DNA of 64,000 nucleotides from Pusillimonas sp. MFBS29 (GCF_020687695.1 NZ_JAJEWL010000003.1:310001-374000), one strand, 5' to 3'; shown: positions 37,036 through 47,896, counted from the first letter of the stretch. Notes: generated by a model from the letters alone, not told the origin. Numbers and translations: made by a program.

Positions 37036-38232
37036 ATGCCCAGCCATCACCGTCAAAAATCACTAAGGATTCCCACCGGCGTATGGATCCTGGGATTTGT
37101 CAGCCTGCTGATGGATATTTCTTCAGAGATGGTGCACAGCCTGCTGCCGCTGTTCATGGTGACCACCCTTGGGGCAAGCGCGCTGGTGATCGGACTGATC
37201 GAAGGCCTGGCCGAATCAACAGCGCTGATTATCAAGGTGTTTTCGGGTGTGCTCAGTGACTACCTGGGCAAGCGCAAATTTCTGGCCGTGCTGGGCTACG
37301 GGCTTGGTGCGCTGACCAAACCCTTGTTCGCCGTCGCCCCGGGGGCCGGCCTAGTACTCACCGCAAGATTGCTCGATCGTGTGGGCAAAGGGATTCGGGG
37401 CGCGCCCCGCGACGCACTGGTCGCCGATCTGACACCTCCGGAGATCCGCGGTGCAGCCTTCGGGTTAAGGCAGTCGCTCGACACCATGGGCGCCTTTCTG
37501 GGCCCCCTGCTGGCAGTGGGTCTGATGGTGCTCTGGGCCAATGACTTTCGCGCGATATTCTGGGTTGCTGTCATACCGGCCTTTGCCTCGGTGATTCTGT
37601 TGATGGTCGGTCTACGCGAACCCGCCAGCCTGAATGCCAACAAACGCTCCAATCCCATACGCCGTGAGAATCTGCGTCGCCTCGGACCGGCCTACTGGTG
37701 GGTGGTAGCCATAGGCGGGATATTCACACTGGCCAGATTCAGCGAGGCTTTTCTGGTCTTGCGCGCTGAACAAGGCGGCATGCCGCTGGCGATGGTGCCA
37801 TTGGTTATGGTGGCCATGGCGATGGTGTATTCGCTCAGCGCCTACCCGTTCGGCTGGCTCTCGGATCGCATGAGCCACCGGGGTCTGCTGATGCTCGGCC
37901 TGTTGACCCTGGGCGCGGCAGACATAGTGCTCGCATCAGGCAATCACTGGATGGTGGTCATTCCGGGGGTCATGCTCTGGGGCCTGCACATGGGCATGAC
38001 GCAAGGCCTGCTGGCTGCCATGGTGGCCGATACATGCCCGTCGGACTTGCGTGGCACGGCCTTTGGCTGCTTCAGCCTGGTCACCGGACTTGCAATGCTG
38101 CTGGCCAGCCTGGCTGCGGGACTGCTGTGGGATACCTTGGGCGCGGCAGCGACCTTTTATGCCGGCGGCCTGTTCTGCCTGCTGGCCTTGTTCGTCCTGC
38201 TCTGCAGTCCGGTAAAGAAGCGCGGCAGTTAA
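37036..38232 (+). CDS. Major facilitator superfamily transporter
   Basis: 398-residue inner-membrane protein with twelve predicted hydrophobic segments. The TM2-3 loop reads GVLSDYLGKRKFLAVLG, and the DRVGKGIRGAPRDALVAD motif after TM4 marks a specific MFS subgroup whose substrate I do not know. The start at 37036 was chosen because the longer frame runs into the divergent transporter's signal peptide. The ribosome binding site is poor, so a later start cannot be excluded. Divergent from the betaine-type transporter and convergent with rpsJ. Confidence 0.85.
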   Translation: MPSHHRQKSLRIPTGVWILGFVSLLMDISSEMVHSLLPLFMVTTLGASALVIGLIEGLAESTALIIKVFSGVLSDYLGKRKFLAVLGYGLGALTKPLFAVAPGAGLVLTARLLDRVGKGIRGAPRDALVADLTPPEIRGAAFGLRQSLDTMGAFLGPLLAVGLMVLWANDFRAIFWVAVIPAFASVILLMVGLREPASLNANKRSNPIRRENLRRLGPAYWWVVAIGGIFTLARFSEAFLVLRAEQGGMPLAMVPLVMVAMAMVYSLSAYPFGWLSDRMSHRGLLMLGLLTLGAADIVLASGNHWMVVIPGVMLWGLHMGMTQGLLAAMVADTCPSDLRGTAFGCFSLVTGLAMLLASLAAGLLWDTLGAAATFYAGGLFCLLALFVLLCSPVKKRGS

Positions 38233-38255
38233 GTAAGTCTGTGCCGGAAATGCAA

Positions 38256-38280
38256 AACGCCATGCTTGAAGCATGGCGTT
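38256..38280. terminator. Hairpin between the MFS gene and rpsJ
   Basis: Arms AACGCCATGCT and AGCATGGCGTT are perfect reverse complements with a 3-base loop, in the spacer between the convergent MFS and rpsJ genes. A short T-tract (CTTTACTT) follows on the plus strand. It can serve both directions and would stop tuf-rpsJ transcription. Confidence 0.75.
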
Positions 38281-38313
38281 CTTTACTTGCGCCCTAGAGC
38301 GCAGCCGCAAAGC

Positions 38314-38625
38314 TTATTGCAATGCGATTTCTACGTCTACACCTGCGGGCAGGTCCAGGCGCATCAGAGCGTCGACGGTTTTATCGGTGGGATCAACGAT
38401 GTCCATGAGGCGCTGGTGAGTACGCATCTCGAACTGGTCGCGCGATGTCTTGTTCACGTGAGGCGAACGCAGTACATCGTAGCGGCGAATGCGAGTTGGC
38501 AGCGGTACGGGACCACGCACAACCGCGCCCGTGCGCTTGGCAGTTTCGACGATTTCGGCGGCCGATTGATCGATCAGCTTATAGTCGAAAGCTTTGAGAC
38601 GGATGCGGATTTTCTGGTTTTTCAT
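38314..38625 (-). CDS. rpsJ: 30S ribosomal protein S10
   Basis: 103-residue S10 (NusE), a ribosomal protein and transcription antitermination factor with NusB. It starts [20 protein letters not shown] and contains [20 protein letters not shown]. The upstream extension of the frame adds 11 residues absent from the family. Here it is the last gene of the rpsL-rpsG-fusA-tuf block and is cut off from rplC by the transporter genes. Confidence 0.97.
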   Translation of the reverse strand: MKNQKIRIRLKAFDYKLIDQSAAEIVETAKRTGAVVRGPVPLPTRIRRYDVLRSPHVNKTSRDQFEMRTHQRLMDIVDPTDKTVDALMRLDLPAGVDVEIALQ

Positions 38626-38645
38626 GGGAATTCCTAAAGAACGAG

Positions 38646-38672
38646 AGGCAGGGGGCAATATGCCCTCTGCCT
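38646..38672 (-). other. Hairpin between tuf and rpsJ
   Basis: AGGCAGGGGGC and GCCCTCTGCCT pair with one G-T wobble around AATAT. On the minus strand CTCGTTCTTTAGG follows, without a true T-tract. It may protect or process the tuf mRNA end. Confidence 0.4.
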
Positions 38673-38684
38673 GGGCAAGTATTA

Positions 38685-39878
<1,194 letters not shown>

Positions 39879-39918
39879 GATTTATCCCATCAATGTTTTC
39901 AAGGAAACAAAAAATTTA

Positions 39919-39942
39919 CCTGCCTGCAAACCTGCAGGCAGG
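39919..39942 (-). terminator. Terminator-like hairpin between fusA and tuf
   Basis: CCTGCCTGCA and TGCAGGCAGG are perfect 10-bp arms with a 4-base loop. On the minus strand the hairpin is followed by TAAATTTTTTG, a T-tract. It stands 40 bp before the tuf start, so it could attenuate read-through from fusA to tuf and rpsJ. Confidence 0.7.
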
Positions 39943-39952
39943 AACTGGTTAA

Positions 39953-42055
39953 TTACTTGCCGCGCGCGCTGATGACTTCATCAGCAACGTTCTTCGGAGC
40001 TTCGGCGTAGTGCTTGAACTCCATAGTGTACGTTGCGCGACCTTGCGTTTGTGAACGCAGGTTTGTGGAGTAGCCGAACATTTCGGCCAGAGGTACTTCA
40101 GCCTTGATGATCTTGCCACCGCCGACGATGTCGTCCATACCCTGGACCATGCCGCGACGGGAGGACAGATCGCCCATGACCGTACCGGCATAGTCTTCCG
40201 GTGTTTCAACCTCAACAGCCATCATGGGCTCGAGCAGCACAGGGCTGGCCTTGCGCATACCGTCTTTGAATGCCATGGAGGCAGCCATACGGAAGGCGTT
40301 TTCGTTCGAGTCGACGTCGTGGTACGAACCGAAGAACAGAGTGACCTTGACGTCTACGACCGGATAGCCTGCAACAACACCGGCAGGCAGGGTTTCCTGA
40401 ATGCCCTTGTCGACTGCGGGGATGTATTCGCGAGGAACCACACCGCCCTTGATGGCGTCGACGAATTCGTAGCCACCGCCCGGCTCCATGGGCTCAAGCT
40501 TGAGCACCACGTGACCGTACTGACCACGACCACCGGATTGCTTGACGAACTTGCCTTCGATTTCTTCGCAAGTCTTGCGAATGGTTTCGCGGTAAGCCAC
40601 CTGGGGTTTGCCCACGTTGGCTTCAACACCGAACTCACGACGCATGCGGTCAACCAGCACTTCGAGGTGAAGCTCGCCCATACCGGAAATAATGGTTTGG
40701 CCGGACTCTTCGTCGCTGCGTACGCGGAACGAAGGATCTTCCTGGGCCAGGCGCGAAAGCGCAATACCCATTTTTTCCTGGTCAGCCTTGGTCTTGGGCT
40801 CGACAGCCTGCGAAATCACGGGCTCGGGGAACTCCATTTTTTCGAGCAGGATGTGCTGGCCGACGTCGCACAGGGTTTCACCCGTGGTTACGTCTTTCAG
40901 GCCCACAACAGCGGCGATGTCACCAGCCAGAACTTCCTTGATTTCAGCACGGTTGTTGGCGTGCATCTGGAGGATACGGCCGATACGCTCTTTCTTGCTC
41001 TTGATGGGGTTGTACACCGTTTCACCGGCGTGTAGAACACCCGAGTAAACGCGCACGAAGGTCAGCTGACCAACGAACGGATCGCTCATGAGCTTGAATG
41101 CCAGGGCGGAGAACTTGGCTTCATCGTCAGCCGGCAGGCTGATGGTGTTGCCGTCGTCGTCCACACCCTCAACAGGAGGAATATCGATAGGCGAAGGCAG
41201 GTAGTCAAGAACCGCGTCGAGCATGCGCTGCACGCCCTTGTTCTTGAATGCGGTACCGCACAACATGGGCTGGATTTCGCCAGCAATGGTGCGGGTGCGC
41301 AGACCCAGGTTGATTTCAGCTTCGGTGAGCTCGCCTGTTTCCAGGTATTTGTTCATGAGCTCTTCGTTGGCTTCGGCAGCCGCTTCGACCAGCTTTTCGC
41401 GCCATTCGTTGGCGGAGTCGACCAGTTCGGCAGGAATGTCAACGTATTCGAACTTGGTGCCTTGGCTGGCTTCATCCCAGATGATGCCCTTCATGCGGAC
41501 CAGGTCGACAACGCCGGTGAAGGTGTCTTCTGCCCCGATCGGGATCACGATAGGCACAGGATTGGCCTTCAGACGCAGCTTGAGCTGGTCATATACCTTG
41601 AAGAAGTTCGCGCCGGTGCGGTCCATCTTGTTGATGAACGCCAGACGGGGCACACCGTACTTGTTGGCCTGACGCCATACGGTTTCCGACTGGGGCTGAA
41701 CGCCACCCACAGCGCAATACACCATGCAGGCGCCGTCGAGGACGCGCATGGAGCGTTCTACTTCGATAGTGAAGTCGACGTGTCCCGGGGTATCGATGAT
41801 GTTGATGCGATGCTCGGGACGGTCGCCGGCCATGCCACGCCAGAAAGCAGTGGTTGCAGCCGAGGTAATGGTGATGCCACGCTCTTGTTCCTGCTCCATC
41901 CAGTCCATGGTGGCGGAGCCTTCATGGGTTTCGCCAATCTTGTGGTTGACGCCGGTATAAAACAGAATGCGCTCGGTGGTGGTGGTTTTCCCTGCATCGA
42001 TGTGCGCAGAGATACCAATGTTGCGATAGCGCTCGATTGGGGTTTTGCGGGCCAT
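39953..42055 (-). CDS. fusA: Elongation factor G
   Basis: 700-residue translocase GTPase. G1 [19 protein letters not shown], switch/G2 [15 protein letters not shown]3 DTPGHVDF and G4 [10 protein letters not shown] are intact. Domains II-V follow, with domain IV containing [15 protein letters not shown]. It follows rpsG by 15 bp, as in the str operon. Confidence 0.98.
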   Translation of the reverse strand: MARKTPIERYRNIGISAHIDAGKTTTTERILFYTGVNHKIGETHEGSATMDWMEQEQERGITITSAATTAFWRGMAGDRPEHRINIIDTPGHVDFTIEVERSMRVLDGACMVYCAVGGVQPQSETVWRQANKYGVPRLAFINKMDRTGANFFKVYDQLKLRLKANPVPIVIPIGAEDTFTGVVDLVRMKGIIWDEASQGTKFEYVDIPAELVDSANEWREKLVEAAAEANEELMNKYLETGELTEAEINLGLRTRTIAGEIQPMLCGTAFKNKGVQRMLDAVLDYLPSPIDIPPVEGVDDDGNTISLPADDEAKFSALAFKLMSDPFVGQLTFVRVYSGVLHAGETVYNPIKSKKERIGRILQMHANNRAEIKEVLAGDIAAVVGLKDVTTGETLCDVGQHILLEKMEFPEPVISQAVEPKTKADQEKMGIALSRLAQEDPSFRVRSDEESGQTIISGMGELHLEVLVDRMRREFGVEANVGKPQVAYRETIRKTCEEIEGKFVKQSGGRGQYGHVVLKLEPMEPGGGYEFVDAIKGGVVPREYIPAVDKGIQETLPAGVVAGYPVVDVKVTLFFGSYHDVDSNENAFRMAASMAFKDGMRKASPVLLEPMMAVEVETPEDYAGTVMGDLSSRRGMVQGMDDIVGGGKIIKAEVPLAEMFGYSTNLRSQTQGRATYTMEFKHYAEAPKNVADEVISARGK

Positions 42056-42070
42056 GATAGTGTCCTTAGA

Positions 42071-42541
42071 TTACCAGCGGAAATGGCTGAATGCTTTGTT
42101 AGCCTCGGCCATCTTGTGCGTGTCTTCACGCTTCTTCATTGCTCCACCGCGGCCTTCGGAGGCGTCAAGCAACTCACCGGCCAGGCGCAGATCCATCGAT
42201 TTCTCGCCACGCTTCTTGGCTGCTTCACGCAACCAGCGCATGGCAAGGGCCAGGCGGCGCACAGGGCGCACTTCAACCGGCACTTGATAGTTCGCACCAC
42301 CGACACGGCGGCTTTTCACTTCAACGACAGGCTTGATGTTGTTAATCGCGGTGTTGAACACCTCGATGGGCTCTTTGCCAGTTTTAGCCTGAATCTGGTC
42401 GAAAGCACCGTAAACAATGCGTTCTGCAACGGCTTTTTTACCAGACAACATAACAACGTTCATGAATTTGGCGAGCTCTACGCTGCCAAACTTTGGATCG
42501 GGGAGAATTTCACGTTTGGGAACTTCGCGACGACGAGGCAT
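42071..42541 (-). CDS. rpsG: 30S ribosomal protein S7
   Basis: 156-residue S7, which nucleates the small-subunit head; in E. coli it represses the str operon through the rpsL-rpsG spacer. [19 protein letters not shown] and the C-terminal [20 protein letters not shown] are typical. The spacer after rpsL is 137 bp and could hold such a site. Confidence 0.97.
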   Translation of the reverse strand: MPRRREVPKREILPDPKFGSVELAKFMNVVMLSGKKAVAERIVYGAFDQIQAKTGKEPIEVFNTAINNIKPVVEVKSRRVGGANYQVPVEVRPVRRLALAMRWLREAAKKRGEKSMDLRLAGELLDASEGRGGAMKKREDTHKMAEANKAFSHFRW

Positions 42542-42678
42542 TTTTAACTTCCTTGTGACAGTTCAGTTGAACCGCTTTTACACGGCCACGACCATTCATT
42601 TGAATGATCACTTACATGCTATGGGCCTGCGCCCACGGCTGCACTGATACGACCAGACGGGCTGGACTATGGAAAAAC

Positions 42679-43056
42679 TTAAGCTTTCTTGGGGCGTTTT
42701 GCGCCGTACTTGGAACGCGACTGCTTGCGGTCTTTAACACCTTGCAAGTCGAGCGAACCGCGCACGATGTGGTAACGCACACCAGGCAAGTCTTTTACAC
42801 GACCACCACGTACAAGAACGACCGAGTGTTCCTGCAGGTTGTGGCCTTCACCACCGATGTACGAAATAACTTCGAAACCGTTGGTCAGACGAACCTTGGC
42901 GACTTTACGCAAAGCCGAGTTAGGTTTTTTGGGAGTAGTGGTGTACACACGTGTGCAAACACCACGCCGCTGCGGGCAGTTTTCGAGCGCGGGGCTCTTG
43001 CTGCTCTCGCGGGAGACTTCGCGCGGCTTGCGCACGAGTTGACTAATGGTTGGCAT
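42679..43056 (-). CDS. rpsL: 30S ribosomal protein S12
   Basis: 125-residue S12 of the decoding centre, the streptomycin target. [20 protein letters not shown] opens the protein. Lys43-type region [20 protein letters not shown] and the loop [20 protein letters not shown] are of wild-type sensitive form. It opens the str block after a strong promoter about 230 bp upstream. Confidence 0.97.
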   Translation of the reverse strand: MPTISQLVRKPREVSRESSKSPALENCPQRRGVCTRVYTTTPKKPNSALRKVAKVRLTNGFEVISYIGGEGHNLQEHSVVLVRGGRVKDLPGVRYHIVRGSLDLQGVKDRKQSRSKYGAKRPKKA

Positions 43057-43144
43057 AACCTTTACGCATCCTGTTGTTTACGTTACGAATCTTGTGCCGG
43101 GCGGCACCCAGATGAACGTATTGAATGAATACGCCTCTTGGCCG

Positions 43145-43193
43145 GCCTGCGCTGCAGGCTTGGGTTGGAAAGGCGGTTTACGCAATAACCGCC
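43145..43193 (-). other. Two hairpins in the rpsL leader
   Basis: GCCTGC-GCT-GCAGGC (43145-43159) and GGCGGTT...AACCGCC (43172-43193) are perfect inverted repeats within the transcribed leader between the str promoter and rpsL. No further T-tract is present, so they are leader structures rather than terminators. Confidence 0.5.
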
Positions 43194-43278
43194 ACAGCCA
43201 CGATTGAACGTAAAAGAGCGGGTTTTGCATGACCTTACTGGTTACGTGTGGCAAGCACGCACTTCGAGTAAGCCCGCC

Positions 43279-43308
43279 ATGTTATCACGGCAACTGGCGC
43301 AAGGTCAA
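43279..43308 (-). promoter_or_regulatory. Sigma70 promoter of the str block
   Basis: TTGACC (43303-43308) and TAACAT (43279-43284) on the minus strand are 18 bp apart, with a TGA extended -10 directly before the -10. The start would be near 43272, about 215 bp before the rpsL ATG. It lies between the end of catC and rpsL, so the str genes do not depend on read-through from rpoC. Confidence 0.7.
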
Positions 43309-43352
43309 TCAGATTTTTAGCTAAAGTGCAAGCCCTGAACAGGGCCGGTATT

Positions 43353-43628
43353 TCAGATGGCCGACGGGTGCTTGGCCAGCGGCGTGACTTTGATGCTCAT
43401 GTAGGGGAACAGCGGCAGTTTGCTGAGAACATCGTGCAGTTCGTCGTTACTTTCGACATCGAAGATACTGATGTTGGCGTACTCGCCCACGACACGCCAG
43501 ATATGCGGCCACGTTCCCGAACGCTGCAGATCCTGCGAGTATTGTTTTTCCTCGGCCTTGATACGGGCAGCTTCTTCTGCCGGCAGGCTATCGGGAATAT
43601 TGACGACCATATGAACCATGAACAACAT
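43353..43628 (-). CDS. catC: Muconolactone delta-isomerase
   Basis: 91-residue enzyme converting muconolactone to 3-oxoadipate enol-lactone. MLFMVHMVVNIPDSLPAEEA, SGTWPHIWRVVGEYANISIF and LPLFPYMSIKVTPLAKHPS match the family in order and length. GGAG lies upstream of the ATG. It is the last gene of the cat operon, 53 bp after the enol-lactonase gene. Confidence 0.95.
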   Translation of the reverse strand: MLFMVHMVVNIPDSLPAEEAARIKAEEKQYSQDLQRSGTWPHIWRVVGEYANISIFDVESNDELHDVLSKLPLFPYMSIKVTPLAKHPSAI

Positions 43629-43681
43629 GGAGAACTCCTGAAAAAGTGAGAAGGCGGACGGCCCTGCCGCCCGCCAGACGC

Positions 43682-44485
43682 TCAGGCCAGCGGACTGATG
43701 AATCGGGCCAGCGCCTGATTGAACGCCTGCGGCGCCTCGAGATTGGAAAGATGCGAAGCGGGAACGGATGCCAGCGACGAGCCGGCAATCGCTTCATGCA
43801 TGGCCTGGGCATCAGCCACCGTGGTGACCGGATCCGACTCACCCGCCAACAGCAGGGTCGGTACGGTGATCCGGCCCTGCTCGGGGCGCAGGTCAGACAG
43901 GCCCAAGGCGTCGCAGCAGGCGGCATACCCTTCAGGGTCGATGCCGGCGATCATGTCCTGGGCCGCAGCGACGACATCGGGCCGGGCCTGGACGAAATCG
44001 GGCGTGAACCAGCGCTGCGGTGCGGATGCGGCCATTTCCTTCATGGCTGCCACGCCCCCCTGGCGCACCATACCGGCCCTTTCCTCCCAGGCCTGCCCGG
44101 TACCTATCTTTGCGGCGCTATTGCACACGGCAATTCCGGCAAAACGTTCCGGGGCATGCACACCCAGCCACAAGCCGGTGTGCCCGCCCATGGAAATGCC
44201 GCAGAAAAAGGCGCGCTCTATGCCCAGCGCATCCATAATGCCCAACACGTCCGCGCCCAGCTGGTTGAAACTATAAGGGCCTGCCGGAGCCGGACTGCCA
44301 CCATGGCCACGCGAGTCGTAGCCTACAACCCGGTGCGTGGATCCGAAAGCCGCCAGCTGCCCTTCCCACATCTCCAGTGTCGTGCCCAGCGAGTTGCTGA
44401 ACAGCAACACCGGTCCGTCGGCGAGGCCATCGACAGCAACGCGGAACGCGCCATTACGGGTTTGCAGGGAATAGGTATTGGTCAT
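43682..44485 (-). CDS. pcaD: 3-oxoadipate enol-lactonase
   Basis: 267-residue alpha/beta hydrolase converting 3-oxoadipate enol-lactone to 3-oxoadipate, the last step supplied by this operon. The triad is Ser98 (CGISMGG), Asp218 (AGESDPV) and His245 (VPASHLSNLE). RGHGGSPAP is the oxyanion-side loop. Given its place in a cat operon the name catD is equally apt. It follows catA by 14 bp. Confidence 0.92.
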   Translation of the reverse strand: MTNTYSLQTRNGAFRVAVDGLADGPVLLFSNSLGTTLEMWEGQLAAFGSTHRVVGYDSRGHGGSPAPAGPYSFNQLGADVLGIMDALGIERAFFCGISMGGHTGLWLGVHAPERFAGIAVCNSAAKIGTGQAWEERAGMVRQGGVAAMKEMAASAPQRWFTPDFVQARPDVVAAAQDMIAGIDPEGYAACCDALGLSDLRPEQGRITVPTLLLAGESDPVTTVADAQAMHEAIAGSSLASVPASHLSNLEAPQAFNQALARFISPLA

Positions 44486-44499
44486 AAGAGCCCTTCTGA

Positions 44500-45438
44500 T
44501 CAGGCGCCCACCAGACGCGGGCGGTCTACGATCTGGTTGTCCTCGCCATCGACCAGCGCGCTGAGCTTCAGATCAAATTCAATTTCGGCAAACGGACCGG
44601 TCAGGCCATTGGCCTTGATGCTGGCCTCGTCGGTACGTTCAACGACTGCCGGTACCAGCCCTTCGCGGGTAGCATACGCGAAATCATCGTTCAGCAGCGG
44701 GTCACCGTCAATATTGATCTGTGTGGTCAGCTTGCGATGGCCGTCGGCGCTGACGAAGAAGTGAATGTGAGCGGGGCGATTGCCATGACGACCCAGCAGA
44801 TTCAGCAGAGCCTGGGTCGGGCCGTCAGGCGGGCAACCGTAGCCATGCGGAACGATGCTGCGGAAGCGGTAGCGCCCCTCTGCGTCGGCGATGATGGTAC
44901 GGCGCATGTTGAAGGGCGCTTGTTCGCCTGTGGGGTCAAAATGGGAATAAAAACCCTTGGTATTGCAGTGCCAGACTTCCACCTTGGCGCCAGGCAACGG
45001 CGCCCCGTCGGCACCACGCACTATGCCGTGCATGACCAGCGTGTGGCCGTCGGCATCGCTGCCATCGTCCAGGCGGGCATAGCCATGTTCGACCGGTGCA
45101 CCTGATACATACAAAGGCCCCTCGATGGTGCGGGGAGTACCGGTATCCACCCCCAGCGCCTCGTCTTCGGCGTCCATGCGCATGTCCATATAGCGGTCAA
45201 ACCCCAGGCCGGGCGACAGCAATCCTGCCTCATTGCTCGTGCCGAGGCGGTTCAGATAGGCAACGGCAGCCCAGTATTCGTCGGACGTGATGTTCAGATC
45301 GTCGATCGCCTTGAAAAGGTCGGAAACGATACGATGAACGATTTGTTTGGCGCGGGGGTTACCGGCCGGGTTTTCCAGGCCACAGGCCAGCTTCAGAAAG
45401 TCCTGGACTTCTGGAGTTTCAAATATTTTGACACTCAT
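44500..45438 (-). CDS. catA: Catechol 1,2-dioxygenase (intradiol)
   Basis: Non-heme Fe(III) enzyme that cleaves catechol to cis,cis-muconate. The 312-residue product has the iron ligands Tyr164 (KGFYSHFD), Tyr200 (VPHGYGCPPDGP), His224 and His226 (RPAHIHFF), the same numbering as in the well-studied pseudomonad enzyme. The N-terminal helical dimer domain spans about residues 1-100. The ATG with AAGGAG upstream was chosen; the frame extends 16 residues further with no support. A chlorocatechol or hydroxyquinol preference cannot be excluded by eye. Confidence 0.95.
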   Translation of the reverse strand: MSVKIFETPEVQDFLKLACGLENPAGNPRAKQIVHRIVSDLFKAIDDLNITSDEYWAAVAYLNRLGTSNEAGLLSPGLGFDRYMDMRMDAEDEALGVDTGTPRTIEGPLYVSGAPVEHGYARLDDGSDADGHTLVMHGIVRGADGAPLPGAKVEVWHCNTKGFYSHFDPTGEQAPFNMRRTIIADAEGRYRFRSIVPHGYGCPPDGPTQALLNLLGRHGNRPAHIHFFVSADGHRKLTTQINIDGDPLLNDDFAYATREGLVPAVVERTDEASIKANGLTGPFAEIEFDLKLSALVDGEDNQIVDRPRLVGA

Positions 45439-45538
45439 GGTGTCTCCTTGGTCAGATAAAGATGAGCGGCCATGGAAGAACTGCAAGCATCCGATGACCG
45501 GCTGGTTAATGGCAACATGGAGCAGGCTGCTCCGGGAA

Positions 45539-46567
45539 TCACTCCACCGAGATGCCGGTGGCTTCGATGATCTTGCCCCATTTCTCTGTTTCGGCAGCCA
45601 GATAGCTTGCCAGTTCCTCGGGCGAACTGCCTATGTACTCTGCACCTATGGTCGCAAATATTTCTTTGACCCTGTCGGTATCCATCGCCTTGAGCATCGC
45701 ACTGTTCAGCTTGGCGATAATCTCCGGAGGAGTGCCGGCTGGTGCGAATGTGGCGAACCACGGAGTAAGCTCATAGCCTTCCAGGCCGCTTTCCGCCACG
45801 GTGGGAAGGTCGGGCAGCGTCGATGAGCGTGTCTTGGTGGTCACCGCGAGTGCCTTGAGCTTGCCCGATTCAATGTGCGGCTTGGCCGAGGTAATGCTGT
45901 CAAACATATAGTCGACCTGACCGCCCATTAGATCAGCAACGGCCGGACCGCTGCCCTTATAGGGCACATGCAGCATGTCCAGCCCGCCGGTATAGGTGAA
46001 AAGCGCTCCGGCCAGATGAATGGAGGTGCCCACGCCTGCCGATGCGTAGGTGTACTTGCCTGGCTCTTCCTTGACCTGGCGAATTACGTCTTGCAGCGAG
46101 TTGACGTCAGTCCGGTCGGCCTGGGTCACCAGAATGTTCGGCACAGCGGCCAGCAGCGAAATCGGCGCGAAATCCTTAATGGGATCATAAGTCAGATGAG
46201 AGTACAAAAAGGGATTCACCGCCATGCCGTTGGCAGCAATCATGATGGTGTAGCCATCGGGCTTGGCCTTCACGACATGGTTGGCACCGATGTTGCCGCC
46301 TGCGCCGGACTTGTTTTCCACCACGATGCTTTGCCCAAGCTCTTTGCTCATGTTTTCGCTAAGCACGCGTGCGATGGCATCCATGGCACCCCCGGGCGGG
46401 AAGGGCACTATCCAGGAAATGGTACGTTCAGGATAGTTCGCGACGCTGTCTTGTGCGGCAACAGGCGCGCCGGTCAACGCCAGGGCCAGGCCAGCCGCAG
46501 CCAGGCCGGTTTTGGACAGGGTGGCGGCAAGCTTGCCGCCGAATGATGAAACTAGGCGAATCTGCAT
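45539..46567 (-). CDS. Bug-type (TctC family) periplasmic solute-binding protein
   Basis: 342-residue extracytoplasmic binding protein of the tripartite tricarboxylate transporter family. A signal peptide (TGLAAAGLALALTGAPVAAQ) is followed by the typical YPERTISWIVPFPPGGAMDAIARVLS and KPDGYTIMIAANGMAVNPFL. Such proteins are abundant in Bordetella relatives and usually lack a linked permease; no tctAB is present here either. It sits between catB and catA, so an aromatic acid or catechol precursor is a plausible ligand, which is inference. The 145-bp spacer after catB holds only a small CCGAA/TTCGG hairpin. Confidence 0.93.
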   Translation of the reverse strand: MQIRLVSSFGGKLAATLSKTGLAAAGLALALTGAPVAAQDSVANYPERTISWIVPFPPGGAMDAIARVLSENMSKELGQSIVVENKSGAGGNIGANHVVKAKPDGYTIMIAANGMAVNPFLYSHLTYDPIKDFAPISLLAAVPNILVTQADRTDVNSLQDVIRQVKEEPGKYTYASAGVGTSIHLAGALFTYTGGLDMLHVPYKGSGPAVADLMGGQVDYMFDSITSAKPHIESGKLKALAVTTKTRSSTLPDLPTVAESGLEGYELTPWFATFAPAGTPPEIIAKLNSAMLKAMDTDRVKEIFATIGAEYIGSSPEELASYLAAETEKWGKIIEATGISVE

Positions 46568-46712
46568 CGATAAATCTCCTGTGATCTTTGTTTGTTTCTG
46601 TCCCGGGAACTCCGAACAATTCGGGGCTATCTCCGGTGGGCTGGCACGCAGCGGCGTGTGCCCGATTCGTCGGCCAAGGAAGCTCTGAACAAGTCCTCGC
46701 GCCTCACCCGCC

Positions 46713-47861
46713 TTACTTGTCACGGCGGAAAAATTGCACCCGCTCTTCGTCAAGCGCAATACCCAGGCCAGGCGTGGTGGGCAGGGCCAGCTCGAAATTC
46801 TGGTAAGACAACGGTTCCTGCAGAATCTCTTCGGTCAGCAGCAGGGGACCGAACAATTCCGTGCCCCAGTGCAACTCGCGGAAGGTAGAAAACACGTGGG
46901 CGGATGCCATCGTACCCACTGCGCCTTCAAGCATGGTGCCACCGTACAGCTGAATATTGGCGGCGTCGGCAATTGCGGCAACTCTCTGGGCGGCTTGCAG
47001 TCCGCCGGACTGCTCGATCTTGATGGCAAACACATCGGCCGCGCCGGCACGGGCCAGCGCGAATGCAGAGGCGGGACCCACCAGCGACTCATCGGCCATG
47101 ACGGCAATGGCATGTTTGCCGGTCAGCCTGGCCAGTGCTTCGGCACTGGCCACCGGCTGTTCGGCCAGCTCACAGCCGGCATCGGCAAGCCCTGCCAGCC
47201 CGTAGCGTGCATCAAACTCGCTCCAGGCCATGTTTACATCGACGCGAACCGCAGCCCGGTCGCCCAACGCCTTCTTGATGGCGGCGACGTGGGCAACATC
47301 GTCGGCGACGGCACGCTTGCCTATCTTCAGCTTGAAGATACGATGGCGCTGCTGCGCCAGCATGGCCTCGGCTTCGGCGATATCTTTTGCCGTATCGCCC
47401 GAAGCCAGCGTCCAGGCTACCGGGAGGCTGTCCCGCAGGCGACCACCCAGCAGCTCTGACACCGGTAGGCCCGTACGATGGCCAAGCGCGTCATACAAGG
47501 CCGTTTCCACTGCGCACTTGGCAAACCGGTTGTCCCGGATGCCTTGATCCAGCCGTGCCATCAGTGCCTGCACGCGATTCGCATCGGCGCCGATCAGTAC
47601 AGGGGCAAAATAGGTATCGATTGCCAGCTTCATGCCTTCGGGCGATTCCGCACCGTAGGCCAGCCCGCCTATGGTCGTACCTTCGCCAATCCCGACTGTG
47701 CCGTCAGAACAATAAATGCGAACCAGCATCAAGGTCTGGCCATTCATGGTGGCCATGGAAAGCTGATGTGGACGTATGGTCGGCAGGTCGAGCAACAGCG
47801 TTTCGACCCGCTCTATCTTCACGCTATCGCGCGCGATCATGGGAGAAAGTTGATTTTGCAT
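46713..47861 (-). CDS. catB: Muconate cycloisomerase
   Basis: 382-residue enolase-superfamily enzyme that lactonises cis,cis-muconate to muconolactone. The K-x-K bases are Lys177/Lys179 (FKLKIGK). Metal ligands are Asp208 (RVDVNMAW), Glu234 (LAEQPV) and Asp257 (MADES), and Lys281 (AIKIEQSGG) is the second acid/base. The ATG at 47859-47861 was used; a TTG two codons earlier also exists. The ribosome binding site is weak. First gene of the cat operon, divergent from catR. Confidence 0.93.
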   Translation of the reverse strand: MQNQLSPMIARDSVKIERVETLLLDLPTIRPHQLSMATMNGQTLMLVRIYCSDGTVGIGEGTTIGGLAYGAESPEGMKLAIDTYFAPVLIGADANRVQALMARLDQGIRDNRFAKCAVETALYDALGHRTGLPVSELLGGRLRDSLPVAWTLASGDTAKDIAEAEAMLAQQRHRIFKLKIGKRAVADDVAHVAAIKKALGDRAAVRVDVNMAWSEFDARYGLAGLADAGCELAEQPVASAEALARLTGKHAIAVMADESLVGPASAFALARAGAADVFAIKIEQSGGLQAAQRVAAIADAANIQLYGGTMLEGAVGTMASAHVFSTFRELHWGTELFGPLLLTEEILQEPLSYQNFELALPTTPGLGIALDEERVQFFRRDK

Positions 47862-47886
47862 GACCAAATTAGAATGTCAGCCGTAC

Positions 47887-47892
47887 GTTATA
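47887..47892 (-). promoter_or_regulatory. Candidate -10 of the catB promoter
   Basis: TATAAC on the minus strand lies 5 bp beyond the proximal CatR-type site and 25 bp before the catB ATG. No good -35 is found at 16-18 bp, as expected for an activator-dependent promoter. Confidence 0.5.
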
Positions 47893-47896
47893 TCCA

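Noticed and set aside
45439-45486. Extended N-terminus for catA
   Set aside because: The extra 16 codons lack conservation, while the internal ATG has a good AAGGAG site and gives standard ligand numbering.
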